64,000 nt of DNA from Collinsella sp. (GTDB lineage: Bacteria; Actinomycetota; Coriobacteriia; Coriobacteriales; Coriobacteriaceae): positions 4,888 through 68,887 of the forward strand of contig DXZT01000036.1 of assembly GCA_019419545.1 (NCBI GenBank). Direction: 5' to 3'. Both the position numbers and the translations under genes were made by a program. A model generated the notes under the pieces. That model was not told the DNA's origin, did no database searches, and saw only the letters and a program-made list of their open reading frames with translations. Shown here piece by piece: positions 1 to 7,969 of the stretch (the first letter of the stretch is position 1; every line of letters starts with the position of its first letter).

Positions 1-54
1 AGGGTCTGACTACGAATCAGAACGTCATAGGTTCGAATCCTATACGCCGCACCA
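1..54 (+). tRNA. tRNA-Arg (ACG), 5' end cut off by window edge
   Basis: The sequence is identical to positions 267-320, the 3' part of the complete tRNA-Arg downstream: anticodon stem-loop CTACGAA with anticodon ACG, TTCGAATC T-loop, acceptor strand ACGCCGC and encoded CCA. The 5' third lies outside the window. It forms a tandem pair with the next copy, each with its own terminator. Confidence 0.9.
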
Positions 55-64
55 ACTGAACTTT

Positions 65-92
65 AAAGCCTCCGGTAACGGAGGCTTTTCTT
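65..92 (+). terminator. Rho-independent terminator of first tRNA-Arg
   Basis: AAAGCCTCCG and CGGAGGCTTT form a 10-bp stem with a GTAA loop, followed by a short T-run, 10 nt after the tRNA CCA. Confidence 0.85.
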
Positions 93-202
93 ATATGTCG
101 ACATACTTGAGGAGTTGCTTTCGCCGTGTTTGAAAGTATCGATTCGATCGACTGCATCAAATGAGTAAAAATCAAATTCGATAACTTTTTTTGAAAAAAT
201 GC

Positions 203-231
203 TTGACCATTATTCAGTCCATGTGCATAAT
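203..231 (+). promoter_or_regulatory. Promoter of second tRNA-Arg
   Basis: TTGACC (203-208), a 17-bp spacer and CATAAT (226-231) lie 12 bp before the tRNA 5' end. The upstream side is AT-rich (T-run at 186-192), as is usual for stable-RNA promoters. Confidence 0.6.
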
Positions 232-243
232 AATCAACAAGTC

Positions 244-320
244 GCGGCGTTACCTCAGCTGGATAGAGGGTCTGACTACGAATCAGAACGTCATAGGTTC
301 GAATCCTATACGCCGCACCA
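244..320 (+). tRNA. tRNA-Arg (ACG)
   Basis: A complete 77-nt cloverleaf: acceptor GCGGCGT pairs with ACGCCGC; D stem CCTC/GAGG; anticodon stem TCTGA/TCAGA around loop CTACGAA (anticodon ACG, read as ICG); T loop TTCGAAT; encoded CCA. It decodes CGU/CGC/CGA. Confidence 0.97.
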
Positions 321-330
321 TTTGAGATTA

Positions 331-358
331 AAGCTCCCGGCAACGGGGGCTTTTCTTT
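331..358 (+). terminator. Terminator of second tRNA-Arg
   Basis: AAGCTCCCG pairs with CGGGGGCTT around a GCAA loop, followed by TTCTTTT. Same architecture as the terminator at 65-92, but the stem sequence has diverged. Confidence 0.85.
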
Positions 359-483
359 TGCGTCAGCTTGAGTGCTTTCGTCCAAAGGGACGATTTCCTG
401 TCGACTCGTGTAAGATTCCGAGTAGATGTCGCGACTTATTCGCGACCACTCCTTCTTCAAGCGACCGATCAGGGTGATATTTC

Positions 484-2925
484 GTGGCAGAGCGTCCGAC
501 ATACAAGCTCAGGTTTCTCGATCCCAAGAAGCGCTTTCCGGCGATGCCCGAGCAGCCTGCGGGACGCTCATATGGCGTGGTCTGGAAACTCTTTGGCGAG
601 GATCGGCATGAATCTTGTTATGTCGTCGAATTTGTTGGCAAAAGTCATGTGTCGCTTTTGGGCTACGTAAGCGTTTCGGGTGAGGTGTACAAGGTGGACC
701 GCCCCGTCAGCGAGGCTCCGCTGCCCAACGATCCCGACATGGAACTGGTCCTTGACGAGTCGGATTCCAGTATTGGTGAGATTATGGTAAGGGAAGCCAA
801 CGGTGCAATGCACGCGTGCGCACAAACTTCCGGCTCTCCCGAAGGCCCCATGCGCGAGCAGTCCGACCACGAGACATGGAATTCGACCCGCGCCCTTCCT
901 TACGGCGAGTTCATGGCCTCGATGTTCTTGCGCTACGTGATATTTGCCAACTCCGAAAGCGCTATTGCGAACACGGCGGGCGTCGACGGTCTCGATGCGG
1001 ACATGCAAAACGTTGTCGACAAGATCAAGCTCGTAAAGTTACCCGAGCCGGTCGAGGTGTTTTTGGGCTTTAACACGGCACCGCTCCCCGATGCTATCGA
1101 GACGCTGCTTTACCGCGTTGACCATGCCGAGAATCCGAGCGGTATCGAGCGTTATGCCGCCGCCCTTATGAGCGAGGTCGACTTGCCCCGTCTACGCACC
1201 ATTGCCGCCAAGTCCGAAATGAGCCTAGCGCGCATCGACCGGTCAAAGCTGTTCTATCTCAATTTTGATCGCAGCTTGCTGGACCAGGACGAGATTGACA
1301 TGCTGCTTGCCATCGAGTGCCGTCTCAACCGCCTCTCCGGCATCCTTGAGCGCATCGGGGCTGGATTGGCCCCCGCGGCATCCTCGCCGAGCCTTGAGGG
1401 CTGTGCACTCTTTGATTCGTGGCATATCGCTAAGACGACCAACGATGTTCCCCGACTGCTCGATACGGCCTCGAGCGATAACCCGTGGGGCAAACCGGGG
1501 ACGGTGGCGTGTCAGCCGGGCGGTGAGTGGGACGTGCGCACCCGCTTCGCGCGTATCGTCGAGGCGCTCAACGTGGTCACAAGGCTCGACTATACCTATC
1601 GGGCAAACGTTGCCGAGGGGATTATGCTCGTTCGGTTTGGGCAGTCTGTCGTGGACGCCATGCCGCAACGTGAATACGATGCTCAAGATGTCGCCTGGCG
1701 CGAGCTGGACGAGGACACGCGCACGATCTGGGCCGCGGAACACGATGCGCGCGTGGCAATCACGCTTGCGGCAGCGTGTTTTGCCGCGGGCACCTGCATC
1801 ACGCGCTGCTATGTGCAGATTGCTGCTCCCGACAGTGAGCAGGGCGAGCGCGTTGTCGCAACGTATTTCTTTGGGCGTGCGGCCTATCTGGCCGATTGCG
1901 TGCCTGTCGTCAAGGATCTTGAGAGCATGGACATGGACGATATGCCGTGCGAGCGTGTGCTTGAGGCGTATGAGTCAACAGCTCCGGAGACGATTGAGCC
2001 TGCGGAGGTTCATGCTCGTCCGCGTGATGACCATCGCACGCTGCCGCCGGCGCTGCGCGATCTGCTGCTTGCCGATAAGGCTGACGAGTTGGAGGTCATG
2101 GAAGAGGACGATGACCCATACGTGGCCCGTGTTGTTGAATTGCGCGAGCAGGCAAAAGTCGACCGTACAGGTGCTTTTGAAGGTTTTTCCCGTCTTGTCG
2201 AGGAGTTGGAGGCTAAGTGCGCCGTCGCCGAGCTTTTGGCGACAGGTCCGGTTCAAACGCAGTTTTGTGATAACCAGCTGGTGCGCATGGTGCTACCGGT
2301 GTTGGAAGAAGACCGCTCTGTGCGAATCCTTCGTGCGCCCGATGCGCTGTACTTTGCCCAGCACGAGATTTGCAGCTTTTACGCCGAGCAAGAGGACTTT
2401 GAACGAGCGCTGCCCGAGGTGCGCCATCTTTACGATCTGGCGCGCTCGTCCATGCAATCGCACTTTGCGCTCATCAACGTGCTTGCGCGTCTGGAGCGCT
2501 TTGACGAGATTATCGAGGTGGCGCGCCACGGCCTACGTATTGCCAGCGATCGTTCTGCAATCGGCTACCTGTTCTATCGCTTGGCGTTTGCCTATTGGAA
2601 TTGCGATCAGCTCGACCTGGCGCTGGCTTGTTACCGTCTGGTGCCGCGCGGCGAGGAGTCGGGCAGCAACGCGCTGGAAGAAATGCAGGGTCTTATGAAC
2701 GAGATGGGCGTCAGCGAGCCTCCGGCGTTCGAGGAAGCGGTCGAGACCATCCGCAAGGCTGGACTCGAGCTGCCGCCAGTGTCCGCTGTGACGAATCAGC
2801 TGGCAGATGCCGCTGTGCAACTGGTCGACAACGGCTTCTTTTTCCTGGCACGCGGCTGCATCTTCCAAATGTGGCGCACCATGGGCAACGACGAGCTCGG
2901 CTCTCTCAACCGCTCGCTGGGGTAG
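484..2925 (+). CDS. Large TPR-containing protein of unknown function
   Basis: An 813-residue acidic protein without signal peptide or membrane segment, so probably cytoplasmic. I do not recognise the N-terminal 520 residues. From about residue 590 to 740 the sequence becomes helical with TPR-like periodicity (paired helices around HEICSFYAEQEDFERAL, a second pair about 35 residues later and a third around RLAFAYWNCDQLDLALACY), which points to protein-protein contacts. The GTG start at 484 is preceded by AGGGTGAT; an in-frame alternative cannot be excluded. It stands alone between two tRNA loci, with no gene close enough to be in its operon. The reading frame is intact, codon use is like its neighbours, and no shadow frame looks better. 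The function is open. Confidence 0.75.
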   Translation: MAERPTYKLRFLDPKKRFPAMPEQPAGRSYGVVWKLFGEDRHESCYVVEFVGKSHVSLLGYVSVSGEVYKVDRPVSEAPLPNDPDMELVLDESDSSIGEIMVREANGAMHACAQTSGSPEGPMREQSDHETWNSTRALPYGEFMASMFLRYVIFANSESAIANTAGVDGLDADMQNVVDKIKLVKLPEPVEVFLGFNTAPLPDAIETLLYRVDHAENPSGIERYAAALMSEVDLPRLRTIAAKSEMSLARIDRSKLFYLNFDRSLLDQDEIDMLLAIECRLNRLSGILERIGAGLAPAASSPSLEGCALFDSWHIAKTTNDVPRLLDTASSDNPWGKPGTVACQPGGEWDVRTRFARIVEALNVVTRLDYTYRANVAEGIMLVRFGQSVVDAMPQREYDAQDVAWRELDEDTRTIWAAEHDARVAITLAAACFAAGTCITRCYVQIAAPDSEQGERVVATYFFGRAAYLADCVPVVKDLESMDMDDMPCERVLEAYESTAPETIEPAEVHARPRDDHRTLPPALRDLLLADKADELEVMEEDDDPYVARVVELREQAKVDRTGAFEGFSRLVEELEAKCAVAELLATGPVQTQFCDNQLVRMVLPVLEEDRSVRILRAPDALYFAQHEICSFYAEQEDFERALPEVRHLYDLARSSMQSHFALINVLARLERFDEIIEVARHGLRIASDRSAIGYLFYRLAFAYWNCDQLDLALACYRLVPRGEESGSNALEEMQGLMNEMGVSEPPAFEEAVETIRKAGLELPPVSAVTNQLADAAVQLVDNGFFFLARGCIFQMWRTMGNDELGSLNRSLG

Positions 2926-2974
2926 GCGAAGCTTTCGAGGAGGAAAGGCTGCTAGGCAATTAGAAAATTTCCTC

Positions 2975-3003
2975 TTGCTCATCCTTGGCTGTTTGGTTAC
3001 TAT
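2975..3003 (+). promoter_or_regulatory. Promoter of tRNA-Ser
   Basis: TTGCTC (2975-2980), a 17-bp spacer and TACTAT (2998-3003), ending 14 bp before the tRNA 5' end. Confidence 0.5.
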
Positions 3004-3017
3004 AGAACGGCTGTTAC

Positions 3018-3108
3018 GGAGAGCTGACCGAGAGGCCGAAGGTGCTCGCCTGCTAAGCGAGTATGCCCCAAAAGGGCATCTGGGGTTCGAATCCCCAGCT
3101 CTCCGCCA
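3018..3108 (+). tRNA. tRNA-Ser (GCT)
   Basis: A 91-nt class II tRNA. Acceptor GGAGAGC pairs with GCTCTCC; anticodon stem CTCGC/GCGAG encloses loop CTGCTAA (anticodon GCT, codons AGC/AGU); long variable arm around TGCCCCAAAAGGGCA; T arm TGGGGTTCGAATCCCCA; CCA is encoded (3106-3108). Confidence 0.96.
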
Positions 3109-3369
3109 GTACGAATTTGAAGAAGGGTCCCATTTGGGGCCCTTTTTATTATCAAGAATGGCGGCTGGGGATTCGAACCCGAGAGGGCACGGGCGTTAAG
3201 CAAACGCGAAAGCGTTTGTAGCCCGTGGGCGAAAAGCCGCCAGGCTTTGAAGCCGGAGGGCATGCGCAGCATGCCCGGACATCCCCAGCTCTCCGCCAGT
3301 ATGAATTGAAAGAAGGGTCCCATTTGGGGCCCTTTTTATTATCAAGAATGGCGGCTGGGGATTCGAACC
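3091..3369. repeat. Duplicated tRNA-end/terminator block enclosing a hairpin island
   Basis: Positions 3091-3179 recur almost unchanged at 3281-3369, offset by exactly 190 bp. Each copy holds the tRNA-Ser 3' end (T arm, acceptor strand, CCA), the terminator, and on the minus strand a second tRNA-like 3' end (GGTTCGAATCCCCAGCCGCCA read from 3179 down to 3159). The 101 bp between the copies hold three strong inverted repeats: CACGGGC/GCCCGTG enclosing AAACGC/GCGTTT (3188-3227), GGCTT/AAGCC (3243-3254) and GGGCATGC/GCATGCCC (3258-3276). I could not fold the island into a standard tRNA on either strand. A decayed minus-strand tRNA (the island contains CTTCAAA, a Sec-type anticodon loop, on the minus strand) or a mobile-unit scar are both possible. 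Confidence 0.7.
3123..3148 (+). terminator. Terminator of tRNA-Ser
   Basis: AAGGGTCCC and GGGGCCCTT pair around ATTT and run into TTTTTATT. An identical hairpin recurs at 3313-3338 as part of a duplicated block. Confidence 0.85.
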
Positions 3370-3374
3370 TCAAA

Positions 3375-3404
3375 AAAGGAGGCATCCTTTCGGACGCCTC
3401 CTTT
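3375..3404 (-). terminator. Terminator of the carboxypeptidase gene
   Basis: On the minus strand AAAGGAGGC pairs with GCCTCCTTT and is followed by a T-run (A6 at 3372-3377 on the plus strand). It lies 24 bp beyond the stop of the minus-strand gene. Confidence 0.8.
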
Positions 3405-3428
3405 CAGTGGACTTATTATTCTTGCGCC

Positions 3429-4769
3429 CTACACCTCGGGCGCCTTGGCGACGGTCTCGCTTTCTGCCGTGAGTGGGCGGTTGTCGATGCGACGGCCCAA
3501 GCGATCGAGCTTCACGAGCAGCCATTCAATGGGATTCGGCCCTGCGCCTTCCTCGTCGGCAACCAGGTCCATGACGGCGATCTTGGTGCCGTCCTGCTTG
3601 AGCGTAACGCTGCCCACCTTGTCGCCCACATGCACCGTGCCCGAAAGATCGTCGTAGCCAACCTTTTCGGTCACCTCGCCGGCAAGGGAAAACACGGTCG
3701 CTTGCGCCGTGGGATCGGCGAGTGTGGCGTCGATCGTCTTATCCGTCCAGTCGGTTTGACCAATGCGCGCCATAAGCGGGTTGCCGTTGGCGGTCTTTTC
3801 CTGTGTGTTGGCGATTGCGACCGTCACCTTGTGACCGTAGTACCAATTGGCAAGGGTTGCGGTATCGGTAAAGCGCTGGTCGGTGGTGGTGGAGTTCAAA
3901 ACGACGGTGTAGATCTCGTCGCCGTCGCGGTTGTAGGCGCTCGTAAAGCAATAGCCCGCGTCGTCGGTGGTGCCGGTCTTGCCACCGATGTTGCCATCTT
4001 GGCCCAGCAAATAGTTATGCGTGTCCATGGAATGCGAATGGTCGGTGCCGTCGGCGCCCGTGACCTCGATCCAGGAATCCTCGCTCGCTACGACCTCGCG
4101 GATCGTGTCGTTTTTCATGGCCTCCTGCATCATCAGCGCTACGTCATGTGCGGTTGAGTGCATGTCGCCGGCCCATTCATCAAAGTCCAGACCGTGTGGG
4201 TTCTCAAAGACCGTGCCGGTGCAGCCGAGCTTTTTGGCGCGCTCGTTCATGGCCTTCACAAAGGTTGCCTCGGCGTCTTTGGTCTTAGGGTCGATCTTCT
4301 TGCCCACATATTCGGCGAGCACGACGGCGGCGTCGTTGCCCGAGGGAATCATCAGGCCGCGCAGTGCCTGCTCCACGGTAAGCTCGTCACCTTCGAGCAA
4401 GCCGGCGGTCGAATTACCCACGGTGGCTGCGGCGTTGCTCACCGTGACCTTCTCGTCCATCTTGCAATTCTCGACGGTTAGGATTGCGGTCATGACCTTG
4501 GTGATCGAGGCGATTTTAACCTGCTCATCGGCGCCGCGCCCATAGTAGACGGTGCCGTCTTTGCCCATGACGAGCGCATTGGTCGCATCGATATCGGGCA
4601 GATTTTCGGCCGTGATGCCGCGCGCATCGGCGGTTTTGCCGCAAACATTGTCGGTCGTGAGTACTTGGGCGCCGGCGACGGTGGGCACGCCAGCGGCAAG
4701 GGCGATAGCGCAGACAAAGCCGGCGGCAAGCTGAGCAGAGCGCTTTGCAAAAGAGGTGAGGGACTTCAC
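3429..4769 (-). CDS. dacA: D-alanyl-D-alanine carboxypeptidase (PBP5/DacA family)
   Basis: Trims the terminal D-Ala from peptidoglycan pentapeptides outside the membrane. With the GTG start at 4769 the protein has 446 residues and opens with a typical signal peptide (KSLTSFAKRS, then a hydrophobic stretch, then VAGA). The three penicillin-binding motifs are present: S88-I-T-K91, S143-G-N145 and K264-T-G266. The C-terminal half (after about residue 330) is the usual beta-rich PBP5 domain, ending without a clear amphipathic anchor. A longer reading frame to TTG 4880 would put 37 unlikely residues before the signal peptide; a TATACT box near 4810 also favours the short form. The gene is divergent from a VanR/VanS-like pair, suggesting that wall stress controls this locus. 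Confidence 0.9.
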   Translation of the reverse strand: MKSLTSFAKRSAQLAAGFVCAIALAAGVPTVAGAQVLTTDNVCGKTADARGITAENLPDIDATNALVMGKDGTVYYGRGADEQVKIASITKVMTAILTVENCKMDEKVTVSNAAATVGNSTAGLLEGDELTVEQALRGLMIPSGNDAAVVLAEYVGKKIDPKTKDAEATFVKAMNERAKKLGCTGTVFENPHGLDFDEWAGDMHSTAHDVALMMQEAMKNDTIREVVASEDSWIEVTGADGTDHSHSMDTHNYLLGQDGNIGGKTGTTDDAGYCFTSAYNRDGDEIYTVVLNSTTTDQRFTDTATLANWYYGHKVTVAIANTQEKTANGNPLMARIGQTDWTDKTIDATLADPTAQATVFSLAGEVTEKVGYDDLSGTVHVGDKVGSVTLKQDGTKIAVMDLVADEEGAGPNPIEWLLVKLDRLGRRIDNRPLTAESETVAKAPEV

Positions 4770-4966
4770 AGATTTCGCTTTCGACGGGATGGTCTCTTCT
4801 GGAACTAGAGTATATCGTTTGCCGGTGTCGGCGATCATCGCGTGCGTGCGTGGCCCACATCCGCGCCCGAACGGGCACAAGGGTGCTTAAGGCCGACTTA
4901 ATCACCCACGCTTGTTGTGTGTGGCATGCGCCCCCTCGGGCATAATGGAGCGCGAGAGGAGCACGC

Positions 4967-5662
4967 ATGAACGAGCGCATTTTGGTAGTTGATGACGAAA
5001 AGGCCATCGCCGACTTGGTTGGTATCTACCTTACAAAAGAAGGCTTTGACGTACAGGTCGCCTATAGCGGGGCCGATGCTGCCAAGGCAATCTTGGAGCA
5101 GGAGTTCGATCTTGCGCTGCTGGATGTCATGCTGCCCGATATCGATGGGCTTGAGTTGCTGCGTACGATCCGTTCCAGCCATACCTATCCCGTGATCATG
5201 CTGACGGCGCGCGATGCCCAGCAAGACAAGATCGAGGGCCTTTCGCTTGGCGCGGACGATTACGTGGTTAAGCCGTTCCGTCCGCTTGAGCTCATCGCGC
5301 GCGTGCATGCTCAGCTTCGCCGCTACACCAGCTACGGTAGCCGTGCGCAGGCGGCCGAGTCGCCGACCATCCAGCTCGACGGCCTAGAGATCAACCGCGA
5401 TGCCCGTTCCGTAACGGTGGACGGTGCGCCGGTTCGCCTCACGCCCATCGAGTATTCCATCTTGCTGTATCTGGTCGAGCATCGCGGCAGTGTGGTGGCC
5501 GTGGAGGATCTGTTCCGCGCGGTATGGAACGAGGATTTTATGCCCGGCTCCAACAATACGGTGATGGTGCACATTCGCCACCTGCGCGAAAAGATCGGTG
5601 ACGACGCTCAAAAGCCGCGCTTTATCAAAAACGTCTGGGGCATCGGCTACATAATCGAATAA
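4967..5662 (+). CDS. OmpR-family response regulator (VanR-like)
   Basis: A 231-residue regulator with a receiver domain (acidic pair D9-D10, phospho-acceptor D53 in LLDVMLPD, K102 in VKPF) and a C-terminal winged helix (about 130-231, ending VWGIGYIIE). Sequence style is closest to VanR/PhoP regulators of Gram-positive bacteria. The ATG is preceded by GAGAGGAG. The partner kinase starts 25 bp downstream, so the two form an operon. Divergence from the D,D-carboxypeptidase at 3429-4769 makes cell-wall genes plausible targets, but no vanHAX-type resistance genes are present here, so calling it a resistance regulator would be unsupported. Confidence 0.9.
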   Translation: MNERILVVDDEKAIADLVGIYLTKEGFDVQVAYSGADAAKAILEQEFDLALLDVMLPDIDGLELLRTIRSSHTYPVIMLTARDAQQDKIEGLSLGADDYVVKPFRPLELIARVHAQLRRYTSYGSRAQAAESPTIQLDGLEINRDARSVTVDGAPVRLTPIEYSILLYLVEHRGSVVAVEDLFRAVWNEDFMPGSNNTVMVHIRHLREKIGDDAQKPRFIKNVWGIGYIIE

Positions 5663-5687
5663 GGCCTTTGATGGTGGGGAAGTGGAT

Positions 5688-6926
5688 ATGACAAAAGACG
5701 ATAGGCAGGCATTCGAGGTGCCCGATCGACTCTTTGAATACGTGAGGTCGGTCGTCGACAACCGCGCGCTTGCAACGGTGCTGCTCTTTTTGCTGAGCCT
5801 GCTGCTGATTGGCATCGATAGCATCGCTGGAATCTTGGCGGTGCTGCTTGTCGGCTTTTTGCTGATCGATCGATTTGAAGTCGTGCGCCGCTGCGTGGTG
5901 ATTGGCGGTGCCGCGTGGGCCATGACGTTGGCGATTGGCGCCATGGCGCTCGGCGGCATCGAAGGGCCGGTGCTGTTCGATGCCGGCTTTGTATTCAACA
6001 TGCTTGGCTTTGTGCTGGCGCTTGCCGTGTGCGTGCTGTTCTTTTGCGGCCGCGCCCTGTACTACCATGGCTACGAGCAGGGCGAGCAGCATGCCGATTG
6101 TGTGCTGGCCGCTCGTATTCAAGATCGCCTGATCGATCACCCCGACACCTGGGACAACATCGACGGCGACTTCCTGGAGGTCGAGGGCGCACTCAACCGT
6201 GTGCGTGATCGCGAGCGTAAGGTGCAACAGGCCTTGCGTGACGAGTCGCATCGCAAGGACGATTTGGTCACGTACTTGGCACATGACCTACGCACCCCGC
6301 TTGCCAGTGTGGTGGGCTATCTTTCGCTGCTGCAAGAGGCTCCTGAGCTGCCGGTTGAGCAACGTGCGCGCTTTACGGGCGTGGCACTCGACAAGGCGCA
6401 CCGGCTCGATGCGCTCATCGAGGAGTTCTTCGATATCACGCGCTTTGACTTCCACGATATCGTGCTCACGCGCGGCTATGTTGATCTGGGGTTGCTGCTG
6501 GCTCAGGTGGCTGACGAGTTCTATCCCATCCTCAACGAGCAGCATAAGGAAGCCCAAGTTGATATTCGCGAGGACCTGACGGTGCTCGTGGATGGCGACA
6601 AGATGGCCCGCGTGTTCAACAACATCATGAAAAACGCCGTCGCCTATAGCTATGAGGGCTCGACTATCACGATTGAGGCCAGGCGCCAAGACGATGGCGG
6701 CGTGCGCGTGCGCTTTATCAATCAGGGCGATCCTATCCCTGCGGCTAAGCTCAAGGTGATCTTTGAGAAGTTCTATCGCCTGGATGCGGCGCGTGCGACC
6801 AATCGCGGTGGTGCCGGCCTGGGCCTTGCTATTGCCAAGGAGATCATCGCGGCACACGGCGGTACCGTTGCATGTGAATCGACGCCCGAACACACGATAT
6901 TCACCATCGAGCTGCCCGCCGCATAG
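5688..6926 (+). CDS. Sensor histidine kinase (VanS-like)
   Basis: A 412-residue membrane kinase and partner of the preceding response regulator. The N-terminus has four hydrophobic segments between about residues 25 and 125, with very short outer loops and no large extracellular sensor domain, so it probably senses within or near the membrane. HisKA follows with the phospho-acceptor His in YLAHDLRTPL. The HATPase domain shows the N box (NNIMKNAVAYS) and the G boxes (GGAGLGLAIAKEI). ATG 5688 is preferred over GTG 5682 because GTGGGGA lies 8 bp upstream of the ATG. A specific ligand cannot be read from the sequence. Confidence 0.9.
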   Translation: MTKDDRQAFEVPDRLFEYVRSVVDNRALATVLLFLLSLLLIGIDSIAGILAVLLVGFLLIDRFEVVRRCVVIGGAAWAMTLAIGAMALGGIEGPVLFDAGFVFNMLGFVLALAVCVLFFCGRALYYHGYEQGEQHADCVLAARIQDRLIDHPDTWDNIDGDFLEVEGALNRVRDRERKVQQALRDESHRKDDLVTYLAHDLRTPLASVVGYLSLLQEAPELPVEQRARFTGVALDKAHRLDALIEEFFDITRFDFHDIVLTRGYVDLGLLLAQVADEFYPILNEQHKEAQVDIREDLTVLVDGDKMARVFNNIMKNAVAYSYEGSTITIEARRQDDGGVRVRFINQGDPIPAAKLKVIFEKFYRLDAARATNRGGAGLGLAIAKEIIAAHGGTVACESTPEHTIFTIELPAA

Positions 6927-6935
6927 CCAGTGTGC

Positions 6936-6956
6936 CCTTACAAACACTTGACAATG
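6936..6956 (+). promoter_or_regulatory. Possible Pho-box-like direct repeat upstream of pstB
   Basis: CTTACA (6937-6942) and CTTGACA (6947-6953) are repeated at a 10-bp period upstream of pstB, resembling TTnACA-type PhoP/PhoB half-sites. A TACTAT hexamer lies downstream at 6984-6989. The match is short and the period is one base off the usual 11 bp. Confidence 0.3.
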
Positions 6957-7029
6957 TGCTCACGTGCGTATGAGCCGCGATTCCTACTATCGATACTGCT
7001 GAATTGATATCGATATGGAGGTGTGCGGT

Positions 7030-7905
7030 ATGACGGCTGCTGCGGCTGTGGAGCCCACGGAGCTTGAAGAACTCATGGAAGCGCAGGCCGAGGCCGCGCA
7101 TGAGCGCGAGGTTGGGGATGCGACTCGCCCCACGGCAGAGGATCTTGCCGCCTCGCCGACGCGCATCGACGTCGAGGGCCTCGACCTGTTCTATGGCGAT
7201 CACCATGCGCTCAAGGACGTGAATATCAAGATCCGCGACAAGCAGATCACTTCGTTCATCGGGCCTTCGGGCTGCGGAAAGTCCACGTTGCTGCGCTGCT
7301 TTAACCGCATGAACGACGGCATCAAGGATTGCCGCATCGAGGGCAAGATTGCGCTCGATGGTCAAGATATCCTGGGCGATTGCGACATCTGCCGTTTGCG
7401 CCAGCGCGTGGGCATGGTGTTCCAACGCCCCAACCCATTTCCCATGAGCATCTACGACAACGTCGCCTACGGTCCTCGCGGTATGGGTGTGCGCGACCGC
7501 GTCGTGCTCGATGAGCTGGTCGAGGACTCCCTGCGTCGCGCTGCCCTGTGGGACGAGGTCAAGGACAAGCTCAAAGAGTCAGGCCTGGGTCTTTCGGGTG
7601 GACAGCAGCAGCGCCTGTGCATCGCCCGCGCACTTGCCGTGCAGCCCGACATTCTGCTGATGGACGAGCCGACCTCGGCACTCGACCCTGTGTCGACGTT
7701 GGTGGTGGAGCAGCTGGCCTGCGAGCTCAAGGAGACCTGCACGCTGGTGGTCGTGACGCACAACATGCAGCAGGCCGCGCGTATTTCCGATTCGGTTGCG
7801 TTCTTTTTGCTGGGTGAGCTGGTGGAGCACGCGCCCACCGCGCAACTCTTCAAGAATCCGTCCGATCCGCGCACCGCGGATTATTTGACGGGGCGTTTTG
7901 GCTGA
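7030..7905 (+). CDS. pstB: Phosphate ABC transporter ATP-binding protein
   Basis: ATPase subunit that powers inorganic phosphate import through PstC/PstA. The 291-residue protein has Walker A (GPSGCGKST), the PstB-type segment RPNPFPMSIYDNVAYGPR, the signature LSGGQQQR, Walker B (ILLMDEP) and the H-loop (VVVTHNM). A 40-residue Glu/Ala-rich N-terminal extension precedes the ATPase fold. ATG 7030 is chosen because GGAGGTG (7017-7023) sits 6 bp upstream; the ATG at 7015 overlaps that site. pstS, pstC, pstA and phoU are absent from the window, so the rest of the transporter must be elsewhere. It is followed by a PhoP/PhoR-type pair, which fits control by phosphate. Confidence 0.93.
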   Translation: MTAAAAVEPTELEELMEAQAEAAHEREVGDATRPTAEDLAASPTRIDVEGLDLFYGDHHALKDVNIKIRDKQITSFIGPSGCGKSTLLRCFNRMNDGIKDCRIEGKIALDGQDILGDCDICRLRQRVGMVFQRPNPFPMSIYDNVAYGPRGMGVRDRVVLDELVEDSLRRAALWDEVKDKLKESGLGLSGGQQQRLCIARALAVQPDILLMDEPTSALDPVSTLVVEQLACELKETCTLVVVTHNMQQAARISDSVAFFLLGELVEHAPTAQLFKNPSDPRTADYLTGRFG

Positions 7906-7969
7906 CGCTGTCTTTTACAGGTGCCTTTAGGGTTAAGATGCGGTCATATCGGCCGCAAAGGGGTTCAAC

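Noticed and set aside
17..502. Minus-strand open frame of 161 codons at the left edge
   Set aside because: It reads antisense through both tRNA-Arg genes and terminators; its RIRTYDVL and RIGFEPMTF segments are the familiar by-products of antisense tRNA translation.
3159..3290. Minus-strand tRNA-Sec (CTTCAAA loop, CCGCCA 3' end)
   Set aside because: The span would be about 130 nt, the anticodon stem does not close properly around a 7-nt loop and the 5' acceptor base mismatches; kept only as a possible decayed gene.
3000..3385. Open frames on both strands across the tRNA-Ser block
   Set aside because: They run through the tRNA, terminator and duplicated hairpin region, with no ribosome site and low-complexity content; a structured repeat explains them better.
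4967..6926. Vancomycin resistance locus
   Set aside because: The two-component pair is VanRS-like, but vanH, vanA-type ligase and vanX are absent; only a housekeeping-type carboxypeptidase is adjacent.
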